Shown: one piece after another, positions 48,151 to 56,080 of the stretch
Numbering within the stretch: position 1 is the first letter of the stretch
How the letters are laid out: each line of letters starts with the position of its first letter
Origin: Paraburkholderia bryophila
GTDB taxonomy: Bacteria; Pseudomonadota; Gammaproteobacteria; Burkholderiales; Burkholderiaceae
Reading direction: 5' to 3'
DNA: 64,000 nucleotides
Assembly: GCF_013409255.1 (NCBI RefSeq)
Contig: NZ_JACCAS010000002.1
Coordinates: forward strand, 1,054,001-1,118,000
Position numbers and translations under genes: made by a program
The notes under the pieces: generated by a model
Told to the model about the DNA's origin: nothing
Seen by the model: the letters and a program-made list of their open reading frames with translations, nothing else
Databases searched by the model: none

Positions 48151-49830
48151 ATGTTGTTTATTCCATCCAGAAAGGCCTCGAAAGAGCGCGCTGAGATGAC
48201 CGGCACCGAACCGCTGCGCATGGTGCGCGCCGAACAGCTGGAGCGGCTCGGCAACGAAGCATTCGACATCGTGATCGTGGGCGGCGGCGTGACTGGCGCT
48301 TACGCGGCGTTCGACGCGAGCCTGCGCGGCTATCGTGTCGCGCTGCTTGAAAAGAGCGATTTCGCGTCGGGCACGTCGTCGAAGTCGTCGAAGATGGTGC
48401 ATGGCGGTTTGCGTTATATCGAGCAGGGCAATCTGGGCCTCGTGCGTCATTCGCTGCTGGAACGGCAGCGTCTACGCCGCAACGCGCGGCACCTGGTGCA
48501 ACGCTTGCCGTTCCTGTTTCCCGTCATGGAAAAGGACGGCGTATTCGACAAACGCCTCGCGAAAGCCTTCGAGAGCCTGTTGTGGACTTATGACATTGCG
48601 GGTGGCTGGCGCGAGGGCATCCTGCATCAGAAGCTGAGCAAGGCCGAGGTGCTGTCGCACTGCCCGACCTTCAACGAAGAGAACCTCACCGGCGGTTTCA
48701 TGTATTTCGATGCGCGCGTCGACGACGCCCGCCTCACGCTGAATCTCGCCCGCACGGCGGCGTTTCACGGCGCGGCGGTGGTGAATCACGCGAAAGCCGT
48801 CAATATCACGCGCAATGGCAACGGCAACGTGGATGGCGTAATCGTGCAGGCCGACGGCCGCGAGATTCGCGTCCGCGGCGGTGTGGTGGTGATGGCCACG
48901 GGCGTGTGGCTGCGTGACTGGAATGGCCGCAAGAAGAACGATCCGGCGGCCTTGCAGATTCGTCCTGCCAAAGGCGTACACGTGGCGATTCCGTGGCTGA
49001 AGATCCGCAACGATTGCACGGTGACGATTCCGGTGCCGGGCCGCAATCGCCGCGCGACCATCACGCGCTGGGGCAACGTGTCGTATCTCGGCACCACCGA
49101 CGAAGACTACCGCGGCAATCTCGACGACGTTTGCTGCACCCGGCAGGAACTCGACTTCCTGATCGAAGGCGCGCGCTCCGCGCTGAAGACCGATCTGTGC
49201 GCCGAGGACGCAGTGGGCAGCATCGCCGGATGCCGGCCGCTGGTCGGACCGCCCGGTGGAAAAACGCTGGAAATGAAGCGTAACCATGAAATCAATGTCG
49301 CGCCGGACGGCCTCGTCACGATCGTCGGCGGCAAGCTCACGACCTCGCGGCACATGGCCGAGCAGACCATCGACGCCGCGCAAAAGGTGCTCGGCAAGCG
49401 CGCGAAATGCCGAACCCAATCCGCGTATCTGCTCGGCGCGGCGGGCTACGACTCGCAAGCGATCGTCGCGTCGGGTGGTTTGTCGGCGCAACTGGGCGAG
49501 CGTTACGGCACGGAGGCGCACTTCGTCAGCGACATGCTCGAGAGCGATGCGGGCTTGCTGAAGCCGATCGTCGAAGGACTGCCCTACACCGAAGCCGAAG
49601 TGCTTTACGCGGTCCGTCACGAACTCGCGTGCAATGTGGACGACATCCTGTCGCGTCGCATCCGCGCCCGCCTGATGGCGCGCGACGCATCCGCGCGCGC
49701 CGCCGCGCGCGTCGGTGAAATTTTACAGACGGAGCTCGGCTTGTCCGCCGCGGTCGTCGCACAGCAGGTGAGCGACTACGTCGCCGCCGTCGAACATGAA
49801 AAGTCTGTTCTTATGGGAGATACCGAATGA
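48151..49830 (+). CDS. glpD: FAD-dependent glycerol-3-phosphate dehydrogenase-like
   Basis: 559 residues of the GlpD family, oxidising a glycerol-3-phosphate-type C2 hydroxyl to a ketone and passing electrons to the quinone pool at the inner membrane. FAD site (FDIVIVGGGVTGAYAAFDAS), SSKSSKMVHGGLRYIEQG, GGFMYFDARVDDARL, TRWGNVSYLGTTDEDYRGN and GLVTIVGGKLTTSRHMAEQT are the family marks. The C-terminal domain resembles actinobacterial GlpD more than E. coli GlpD, to my eye. It sits between the kinase and the AGPS-like gene. No other glycerol-uptake gene (glpF) is present. Confidence 0.9.
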   Translation: MLFIPSRKASKERAEMTGTEPLRMVRAEQLERLGNEAFDIVIVGGGVTGAYAAFDASLRGYRVALLEKSDFASGTSSKSSKMVHGGLRYIEQGNLGLVRHSLLERQRLRRNARHLVQRLPFLFPVMEKDGVFDKRLAKAFESLLWTYDIAGGWREGILHQKLSKAEVLSHCPTFNEENLTGGFMYFDARVDDARLTLNLARTAAFHGAAVVNHAKAVNITRNGNGNVDGVIVQADGREIRVRGGVVVMATGVWLRDWNGRKKNDPAALQIRPAKGVHVAIPWLKIRNDCTVTIPVPGRNRRATITRWGNVSYLGTTDEDYRGNLDDVCCTRQELDFLIEGARSALKTDLCAEDAVGSIAGCRPLVGPPGGKTLEMKRNHEINVAPDGLVTIVGGKLTTSRHMAEQTIDAAQKVLGKRAKCRTQSAYLLGAAGYDSQAIVASGGLSAQLGERYGTEAHFVSDMLESDAGLLKPIVEGLPYTEAEVLYAVRHELACNVDDILSRRIRARLMARDASARAAARVGEILQTELGLSAAVVAQQVSDYVAAVEHEKSVLMGDTE

Positions 49831-51380
49831 TCAGCAAGGAAGCAATCAAGCGTGGCTATAACCGTGGCAACTACATTGTCGGCGCGCACACCCCGCCGGC
49901 TTATGCGGCCAGCGTCAAGGACTCGACAAACGAAGCCGGTCTGCAACGCGATCCGGTTCAAGTGAGTGCGCAACAGATCGACGCACTGCGCGCGGTCGCC
50001 GATGAAGTCTTGACGCTCGCGCCGGACGTAGTCGCCTGGACGCGCGACTGGTGGGCCGGTTCGATGATGACCGAAACGGCCGGCAAACCGGCCACGCCGC
50101 ACGCGGTGATCGTGCGCGTCTCCACGGTCGAGCAGATCCAGGCGGTCATGCGCATCGCCAACGCGGCGCCGATTCCCGTCACCGTTTCCGCTGGCCGCAG
50201 CAACGTGACCGGTGCGGCGCTGCCGGTACGCGGCGGCATCGTGCTGGACGTGTGCGAGCTGAACCGGCTGGTGGGTTTCGACAAGGACAGCCAGATCGTC
50301 GAAGTCGAGGCCGGCATGTTCGGCGACATCTTCGAAGAAACCATCCAGCGCGACTACGGCATGACAATGGGTCATTGGCCGTCGTCGTACGCGATCAGCA
50401 CAGTCGGCGGCTGGGTCGCATGCCGCGGCGCGGGCCAACTGTCGACGCGTTACGGCAAGATCGAGGACATGGTGTTCGGCATGGACGTGGTGCTCGCCGA
50501 CGGCAGCCTGATCAGCGTGGGCGGTTATTCGCGCGCGGCACTCGGCCCGGATTTGCAGCAGCTTTTCATCGGCTCGGAAGGCACGCTCGGCGTGATCGTG
50601 CGGGTGCGTCTGAAGCTGCATCGCCTGCCGGACTACGGCCGCGCGATCGCCTACGGCTTCAGGACCTTTGCGATCGGCCTCGAAGCGTGCCGCCAGATCA
50701 TGCAGCAGGGCGCGAATCCGGCGGCCTTGCGCCTGTATGACGAACTCGAAAGCGGCGTGCAGTTCGGGCTGCCTGAGTCGAACGTGCTGCTGGTGGCCGA
50801 CGAAGGCGCGCGCGAAATGGTCGACGCGGTGCTGACGATCAGCGAACGTGTTTGCGCGGAACTGGGCGAGCGTCTCGACGACAAGGCGATCTTCGAGAAG
50901 TGGCTCGACACGCGTTACCTCACAGGCAAGAGCGCGGAGGGTTTCAAGCGCAGCCCCGGTTTCGTGGCCGACACGCTCGAAATGGCCGGACCGTGGAAGG
51001 ATCTGCCGGGCATCTACGCGGATGTGGTGAAGGCGATCAATGCGGTGCCGGGCACGCTCGCCGGTTCCGCGCACCAATCGCATGCGTACGTGGACGGCGC
51101 CTGCCTTTACTTCTCGCTGCGCGGCGAAGTCGAAGTGGAGCATCGCGCGACGTGGTATCGGGCCGCCTGGGACGCCGCCAACGCAGTGCTCATCCAATAC
51201 AATGCAGCATTGAGCCACCATCATGGCGTCGGTCTGTTGCGCGCACCGTATATGAGCGAATCGCTCGGCAGCGCATTCCCGGTTCTGCAGGCCGTCAAGC
51301 GCACGCTCGACCCGAAGAACATTCTCAATCCCGGCAAGCTTGGCCTCACCGACGAGCAAGCTCACGACGCGAAGCAGTAA
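49827..51380 (+). CDS. FAD-linked oxidase, alkyl-DHAP synthase-like
   Basis: 517 residues of the VAO/p-cresol methylhydroxylase flavin fold (FAD_binding_4, then FAD-oxidase C). The P-loop equivalent is TVSAGRSNVTGAALPVRGG, and STVGGWVACRGAGQLSTRYGKIEDM matches the second FAD-contact segment of alkyldihydroxyacetonephosphate synthase (AGPS). The C-terminus has SHHHGVG (residues about 460-466), equal to the His cluster essential in AGPS. AGPS swaps an acyl group for an alcohol on DHAP; here no ether-lipid synthesis genes are present, so a reverse, ether-cleaving role is proposed. Overlaps glpD by ATGA. D-lactate dehydrogenase-type activity is less likely. Confidence 0.85.
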   Translation: MISKEAIKRGYNRGNYIVGAHTPPAYAASVKDSTNEAGLQRDPVQVSAQQIDALRAVADEVLTLAPDVVAWTRDWWAGSMMTETAGKPATPHAVIVRVSTVEQIQAVMRIANAAPIPVTVSAGRSNVTGAALPVRGGIVLDVCELNRLVGFDKDSQIVEVEAGMFGDIFEETIQRDYGMTMGHWPSSYAISTVGGWVACRGAGQLSTRYGKIEDMVFGMDVVLADGSLISVGGYSRAALGPDLQQLFIGSEGTLGVIVRVRLKLHRLPDYGRAIAYGFRTFAIGLEACRQIMQQGANPAALRLYDELESGVQFGLPESNVLLVADEGAREMVDAVLTISERVCAELGERLDDKAIFEKWLDTRYLTGKSAEGFKRSPGFVADTLEMAGPWKDLPGIYADVVKAINAVPGTLAGSAHQSHAYVDGACLYFSLRGEVEVEHRATWYRAAWDAANAVLIQYNAALSHHHGVGLLRAPYMSESLGSAFPVLQAVKRTLDPKNILNPGKLGLTDEQAHDAKQ

Positions 51381-51384
51381 TCCC

Positions 51385-51960
51385 ATGGACAAGTCACTTG
51401 GGGCGCGCCTGACGCGCCACCCGGTCATCGCGACGCTGTACGGCGTCGAGCAGATCGACATGTTTCTGCAAAGCGCGGCCGAGATCACCATCGTCGCGAA
51501 TGTCGATTTGCGCCGACTGCACCCGGTGGTCGCGGCGCTGACGAAGGCCGGCAAATACGTCATCGTCAATATCGACAGTTGCGACGGGCTTTCGCAGGAC
51601 AAAGGCGGGGTCGAGTATCTGGCGGACATCGGCGTCACCAGTCTCGTCTCGACCCGGGTGGCCACTATCCAGCGCGGCAATCGGGCCGGTCTCGTCACGA
51701 TGCAGAAGGTGTTCGTGACGGACCGCTCCACCTGGCCGCGCAGCGTCAAGGCGCTCGAGCAAAGCGATCCGAATCTGGTACAACTGATGCCTGCGCCCAT
51801 GCTCTCGCATCTGTCCACGCAAGATCGCAAAGCGTTGCCGCCCATCGTCGCGTCGGGTTTCGTCTGCAATAAGGGGGACGTGTTCGACGCGTTGAAGCAT
51901 GGCGCGGTCGCGATCTCGACCAGCGACAGTGCAATGTGGAATCTGGATCCTGAACGTTAG
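51385..51960 (+). CDS. glpP: Glycerol-3-phosphate-responsive antiterminator (GlpP family)
   Basis: 191 residues, like GlpP of Bacillus (about 190), PF04309, a TIM-barrel-like RNA-binding regulator activated by glycerol-3-phosphate. Core marks: KYVIVNIDSCDGLSQDKGGVEYLAD, VSTRVATIQRGNRAGLVTMQKVFVTDRS, and LMPAPML near the phosphate pocket. Start ATG 51385, four bases after the previous stop; a longer frame overlaps the upstream gene. In proteobacteria the family is uncommon. Within the operon it likely regulates its own leader (hairpin at 45059-45087) using the phosphorylated substrate as signal. Confidence 0.88.
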   Translation: MDKSLGARLTRHPVIATLYGVEQIDMFLQSAAEITIVANVDLRRLHPVVAALTKAGKYVIVNIDSCDGLSQDKGGVEYLADIGVTSLVSTRVATIQRGNRAGLVTMQKVFVTDRSTWPRSVKALEQSDPNLVQLMPAPMLSHLSTQDRKALPPIVASGFVCNKGDVFDALKHGAVAISTSDSAMWNLDPER

Positions 51961-51993
51961 AACGTAGACGTACCCAACTTGCTGGAGTAATCG

Positions 51994-52302
51994 ATGGCCC
52001 ATGCTTATCTGCAGGTGATCGCCAATTATTTCGCCAAACCCGGTAACGGCGATGCGCTGATCGAGCCGCTAACGGAGCTCGCCGCGGCCACCCGCGCCGA
52101 GCCCAAGAATCTCTACTACGAATTTTTCCGCTCACCGCTGAATCCGGATCACTTCGTGATCCTGGAGCAGTACAGCGACGCCGACGGCCTCGCCGAGCAT
52201 CGCGACACCGAACACTTTCAGCGCCTTGGCTTCGGCACCATCATTCCGCTGCTCGATCGGCGCGAAGTGTCGAGCCACATGGTGCCAGGAGACACGGCAT
52301 GA
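51994..52302 (+). CDS. ABM-domain (antibiotic biosynthesis monooxygenase) protein
   Basis: 102-residue ferredoxin-like dimeric barrel domain. Conserved pieces: YLQVIANYFAKPGNG, RAEPKNLYYEFFRSPLNPDHFVILEQYSDADGLAEHRDTEHFQ. Members act as cofactor-free monooxygenases, heme-degrading enzymes or lyases; YgiN- and LsrG-like isomerases have the same size. Its start overlaps nothing upstream (33-base gap with GGAG), and its stop overlaps the next gene by ATGA, so it is in the operon. Its step in the proposed pathway is unknown. Confidence 0.85.
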   Translation: MAHAYLQVIANYFAKPGNGDALIEPLTELAAATRAEPKNLYYEFFRSPLNPDHFVILEQYSDADGLAEHRDTEHFQRLGFGTIIPLLDRREVSSHMVPGDTA

Positions 52303-53462
52303 CCAACGCCTTCCGTTTTCAGACCGTGCCGACGCTGGTCGTCGAGTATGGTGCGGCGCGCCGACTCGGCGCTTTGTTGCGCGCGCAATTTCCTTCGCTT
52401 GCGCGTGTGTGCGTGGTGACCGACGGGTTTCTTCACGCGAGCGGTCTGCTGGATCCGGCGCTTGCCGATCTTGCCGCGCACGGCTGGGACGCCACCGTGA
52501 TCCACGACGTGATCGCCGATCCGCCCGAACACATCGTGCTCGAAGCGACGTCGCGGGCGCGGATTGCCGGCGCCGAACTCGTGCTGGGACTTGGCGGCGG
52601 ATCGTCGATGGACGTGGCGAAACTGATCGCCGTGCTGGCGCCGCAACGGCAGCAGGAGCTCAGCGAGATGTACGGCGTCAACAAGGTCACCGCGTCGCGC
52701 CTGCCGCTCGTGCAAATGCCGACGACCGCGGGCACCGGTTCCGAAGTCACCGCCGTGTCGATCGTGACGGTCGGCGAGGCGAAAAAAATGGGCGTGGTCG
52801 CGCCGCAACTGATCGCGGATCTCGCGATCCTCGACGCGGAACTCACGCTCGGGCTGCCCGTCGCGGCGACGGCGGCGACCGGTGTCGATGCGATGGTGCA
52901 TGCCATCGAGGCGTACACGTCCGCGCATCTGAAGAATCCCGTCTCCGATCTGCTCGCGGTGAAAGCGCTGGAGCTGTTGTCGCGCAATCTGCTGCCCGTC
53001 TGCGAGGACGGCCACAACCGTCAGGCGCGCGAGGCAATGCTGCTGGGCGCGACCTTCGCGGGCCAGGCGTTCGCCAACTCGCCGGTCGCCGCGGTGCATG
53101 CGCTGGCTTATCCGATCGGCGGTATTTATCACGTGCCGCATGGTCTTTCGAATGCGCTCGTGCTGCCGCACGTGTTGCGCTTCAATGCCGCGGCGGCCGC
53201 GCCGCTGTATGCGGAGCTTGCCGACGTCGTCGTGCCTGGTGTGACGGGCAGTGACGAGAGCAAGACTCAGGCGCTGATTCAGCGGCTCGAACAGATGATC
53301 GCAGCGACCGCGATTCCGGCGCGGCTGCGCGACGTCGGCATTGAGATCAGCGGGCTGGAACGGATGGCGAGCGACGCGATGTTGCAGACGCGGCTGCTGG
53401 TGAACAATCCGCGGCCGGTTAGCGAGGCCGATGCGCTGGCGATTTATGCGGCTGCGTTTTGA
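52299..53462 (+). CDS. Iron-containing alcohol dehydrogenase
   Basis: 387 residues of the Fe-ADH family: NAD site GLGGGSSMDVAKLIA, PTTAGTGSEVT, and the metal-binding Asp/His in DAMVHAIEAYTS, HALAYPIGGIYHVPHGLSNAL. It interconverts an alcohol and an aldehyde/ketone with NAD(P). In E. coli FucO and GldA are related. GldA-type glycerol dehydrogenase activity cannot be excluded, but maleylacetate reductase-like and long alcohol enzymes share this layout. It is the last gene of the operon; no terminator is obvious after its stop. Confidence 0.9.
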   Translation: MTNAFRFQTVPTLVVEYGAARRLGALLRAQFPSLARVCVVTDGFLHASGLLDPALADLAAHGWDATVIHDVIADPPEHIVLEATSRARIAGAELVLGLGGGSSMDVAKLIAVLAPQRQQELSEMYGVNKVTASRLPLVQMPTTAGTGSEVTAVSIVTVGEAKKMGVVAPQLIADLAILDAELTLGLPVAATAATGVDAMVHAIEAYTSAHLKNPVSDLLAVKALELLSRNLLPVCEDGHNRQAREAMLLGATFAGQAFANSPVAAVHALAYPIGGIYHVPHGLSNALVLPHVLRFNAAAAAPLYAELADVVVPGVTGSDESKTQALIQRLEQMIAATAIPARLRDVGIEISGLERMASDAMLQTRLLVNNPRPVSEADALAIYAAAF

Positions 53463-53766
53463 GTGGGTGCTTGAGGGGTGGTTGATGGTGCGGACGATGG
53501 AGCTGCTGCGTTGACGGCTGGGTGGTTTGGGTCGTTTTGGTCGTTTGAGTGGCATCACGCCGTTACGGCGGCTCGGAACGTTACGTAGCACGCACCGGAA
53601 CATGGGCTCGAGAACGGGGGGAAATTGGGTTTTTATCGAAGTAAATTCTGATTTTCTGTGTCTCTGACGATCATTTTTTGTCGAATCTGTCGGATCGAGC
53701 CATAAGCCACAATTGGCGTGCAACTTGCAACGATGACTCCACCATTAGTAGCTCAACGGGGACATC
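53463..53766. other. Intergenic region, G/T-rich then AT-richer
   Basis: 304 bases. The first 100 are strikingly short of C and A on the + strand with GGGTGG, GGGG and GTTTTGG runs, which could allow a G-quadruplex; the last 120 look like a promoter region. No gene or terminator is seen. Confidence 0.4.
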
Positions 53767-55782
53767 ATGCGCAAATTCGCCGGTCGGACAGCCATCGCTG
53801 TCGCGACGTCAACATTACTCGCCCTCTATGGTTGTGGATCGACGATTAGCCCCGGTGGTACTAGCGGGTTAGGCGGCGGTGGGCTGGGGGGCACGTCGGG
53901 GAGTGGGACTTCGGGGACGTCGGGGGGTAGCTCGGGTACTTCCGGCACCTCGGGTACTTCCGGCACCTCGGGTACTTCCGGCACCTTGGGTACTTCGGGT
54001 ACTTCGGGTACTTCGGGTACTTCGGGTACTTCGGGTACTTCGGGTACTTCGGGTACTTCGGGCACTTCGGGCACCTCGGGCACTTCGGGCACCTCGGGCA
54101 CCTCGGGTACCTCGGGTACCTCGGGTACGTCCGGCACTTCGGGTACTTCGGGTACGTCCGGCACCTCGGGTACGTCCGGCACTTCGGGCACTTCGGGTAC
54201 GTCCGGCACCTCGGGTACGTCCGGCACTTCGGGTACGTCCGGCACTTCGGGTACTTCGGGTACTTCGGGTACTTCGGGTACGTCCGGCACCTCGGGCACC
54301 TCGGGCACCTCGGGCACCTCGGGCACCTCGGGTACGTCTGGCACTTCGGGCACTTCGGGTACGTCCGGCACCTCGGGTACGTCCGGCACTTCGGGCACTT
54401 CGGGCACTTCGGGCACTTCGGGCACTTCGGGCACCTCGGGCACCTCGGGCACCTCGGGTACGTCCGGCACCTCGGGTACTTCGGGTACTTCGGGTACTTC
54501 GGGCACCTCGGGTACTTCGGGTACTTCGGGTACTTCGGGTACTTCGGGTACGTCCGGCACCTCAGGTACTTCGTCCACCCCGCTCGGCAACATCATCACC
54601 CAAGGCGGCAACCTGATCGCCGCCGTGGGCACGACCGTCGCCGACACCGGCAGCAAGGTCACCGGCACGTCGATCCCCGGCGTCGACAGCGGAACGACAA
54701 CTAATCTCGGCAATGCCCTCACCGATCTCGGCAACGGCGTGAAGGTACTCGGCAACGGCACGGCCGCGGGTCTCGGCACCGTAGGCAGCGCCGCCAATCC
54801 GCTCGGCCCAACGCTCACCTCCACCTCCGGCGTGGTCTCCAACACAGGTGCGGCGGTGACCGCAGTCGGCGGCGTGGTGTCGAGTCTGGGCAGCGGTCCG
54901 CTGTCACCGCTCGCTCCGGCGACGTCCGCGCTTGGCGGCGTCGTCGGCGATGTGGGCAAAGGCGTCACATCCGTCGGCTCGGGATTGAACACCGCGCTCT
55001 CCAGCGCGCCCGTTCAGCAGCTCGAAACGCAACTCAGTTCCGCGATCAACCCAATCACGCTGACCGTCTCGAACACGACGCAGACGCTCGGCAACGCCAC
55101 CGGCCTCGGCTCACCGCTCAACAACCTGCTCGGCACGCTAGGCAACGGACTCGACGCGGCCGGCATCAAGGTGTCGGGCGCCACCGGCGATCAGGTCGGC
55201 AAGGACATCGGCGGCGTGGTGAGCCAGTTGGGCAAAACCGTCACGAGCACGGGCGGCCTGTTCACCGGCGCGACCACCAATCCGCTCGCACCGATCACAG
55301 GCCTGCTCGGGCCGCTCGGTGGACTCGGTGGACTCGGTGCAACGGGCGGCGGGTCGATCTCGATTCCGCCGTTGACGGGGCTGATCGGCAACCTGGGATC
55401 GCTCGGCGGTGTCGGCGGTGTCGGCGGTGTCGGCGGTGTCGGCGGTGTCGGCGGTTCAGGTGGCGCGGGCGGCGCAGGAGGTCTGCTGGCGCCGATCACG
55501 GGTCTGCTCGGCAAGGTCGGCTCGCTCGGCGGCAGTACCGGCGCGGGCGGTCCGCTCACCCCGGTCGTCAGCCTGGTCGGCTCGTTGACGGTCAGCGTGA
55601 CGGGCGGCGTCAGCGCGTCGCAAGGCGGTACCGCGGCCAATCCTGTGACGGGGCTGATCGGCGGCCTCACAGGCGGTTCGGCCAGTGGCTCGGGCGGCAG
55701 CGGTTCGTCAAACAAGAACCCGCTTGCACCGGTGACGAACCTGGTCGGCGGATTGCTCGGCGGCGTCACGGCAGGCAAATAA
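53767..55782 (+). CDS. Collagen-like (GTS)n repeat lipoprotein
   Basis: 671 residues. Lipobox near residue 23 ([15 protein letters not shown]) marks a lipoprotein. Residues about 57-269 are some 70 Gly-Thr-Ser triplets, satisfying the Gly-x-y rule of collagen; a few triplets are GTL or GSS. The remaining 400 residues are Gly/Leu/Thr/Asn-rich with repeats such as [31 protein letters not shown] and five GVG triplets, typical of Burkholderia collagen-like proteins (Bucl family). Proline is nearly absent from the triplets, so stability would come from Thr. ATG 53767 is the only sensible start. It probably projects from the outer membrane. Confidence 0.88.
   Translation: MRKFAGRTAIAVATSTLLALYGCGSTISPGGTSGLGGGGLGGTSGSGTSGTSGGSSGTSGTSGTSGTSGTSGTLGTSGTSGTSGTSGTSGTSGTSGTSGTSGTSGTSGTSGTSGTSGTSGTSGTSGTSGTSGTSGTSGTSGTSGTSGTSGTSGTSGTSGTSGTSGTSGTSGTSGTSGTSGTSGTSGTSGTSGTSGTSGTSGTSGTSGTSGTSGTSGTSGTSGTSGTSGTSGTSGTSGTSGTSGTSGTSGTSGTSGTSGTSGTSGTSGTSSTPLGNIITQGGNLIAAVGTTVADTGSKVTGTSIPGVDSGTTTNLGNALTDLGNGVKVLGNGTAAGLGTVGSAANPLGPTLTSTSGVVSNTGAAVTAVGGVVSSLGSGPLSPLAPATSALGGVVGDVGKGVTSVGSGLNTALSSAPVQQLETQLSSAINPITLTVSNTTQTLGNATGLGSPLNNLLGTLGNGLDAAGIKVSGATGDQVGKDIGGVVSQLGKTVTSTGGLFTGATTNPLAPITGLLGPLGGLGGLGATGGGSISIPPLTGLIGNLGSLGGVGGVGGVGGVGGVGGSGGAGGAGGLLAPITGLLGKVGSLGGSTGAGGPLTPVVSLVGSLTVSVTGGVSASQGGTAANPVTGLIGGLTGGSASGSGGSGSSNKNPLAPVTNLVGGLLGGVTAGK
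53934..54570. repeat. 9-bp VNTR, about 70 copies, encoding Gly-Thr-Ser
   Basis: Head-to-tail units of the type GGTACTTCG, GGCACCTCG, GGTACGTCC. Third-position differences form higher-order blocks of roughly two to six units. Copy-number change keeps the frame, so this is a probable length-variable locus. Confidence 0.95.
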
Positions 55783-55837
55783 AGGACCGCGTGAAGCGCG
55801 GCGCCGCGAAGGAGTACTTCGGGCGCCGCGCTTCGGC

Positions 55838-55975
55838 GGCGTGCTTCGATGTAGTACTCGAGGCAGCGATTCGAGCCGGTGTTTGAGGTAGTACTTCGAG
55901 GTAGTACTTCGAGGCAGTACTTCGACGCAGCGCTTCGAAACAGCACTTCAATGCAGCGCTTCGAAAGCACTTCAA
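55838..55975. repeat. Degenerate 13-15 bp tandem repeat, intergenic
   Basis: About nine units of the type GTAGTACTTCGAG / GCAGCGCTTCGAA / GCAGTACTTCGAC in the gap after the collagen-like gene. Many units contain TTCGA or TTCAA with a following purine, making weak overlapping palindromes. No protein gene lies here. Confidence 0.75.
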
Positions 55976-56080
55976 AGCACCACCCTTAACAAGCTCTCAA
56001 ACCAGCAATTCACCGAGGCGGCCAACCCTCAAAAAAACCAACAACCCGGCCACCTCCGATGTCATGACTACGAGGATGAC

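Noticed and set aside
49776..51869. 697-codon frame opposite the AGPS-like and GlpP genes
   Set aside because: Shadow of two well-supported genes with recognisable motifs on the + strand.
53934..54570. Possible CRISPR array
   Set aside because: Units are 9 bases, contiguous and coding, with no spacers or cas genes.
53826..54992. 388-codon antisense frame with Glu-Val-Pro repeats
   Set aside because: It mirrors the 9-base repeat of the lipoprotein gene; no start site, no ribosome site, and no non-repeat domain.
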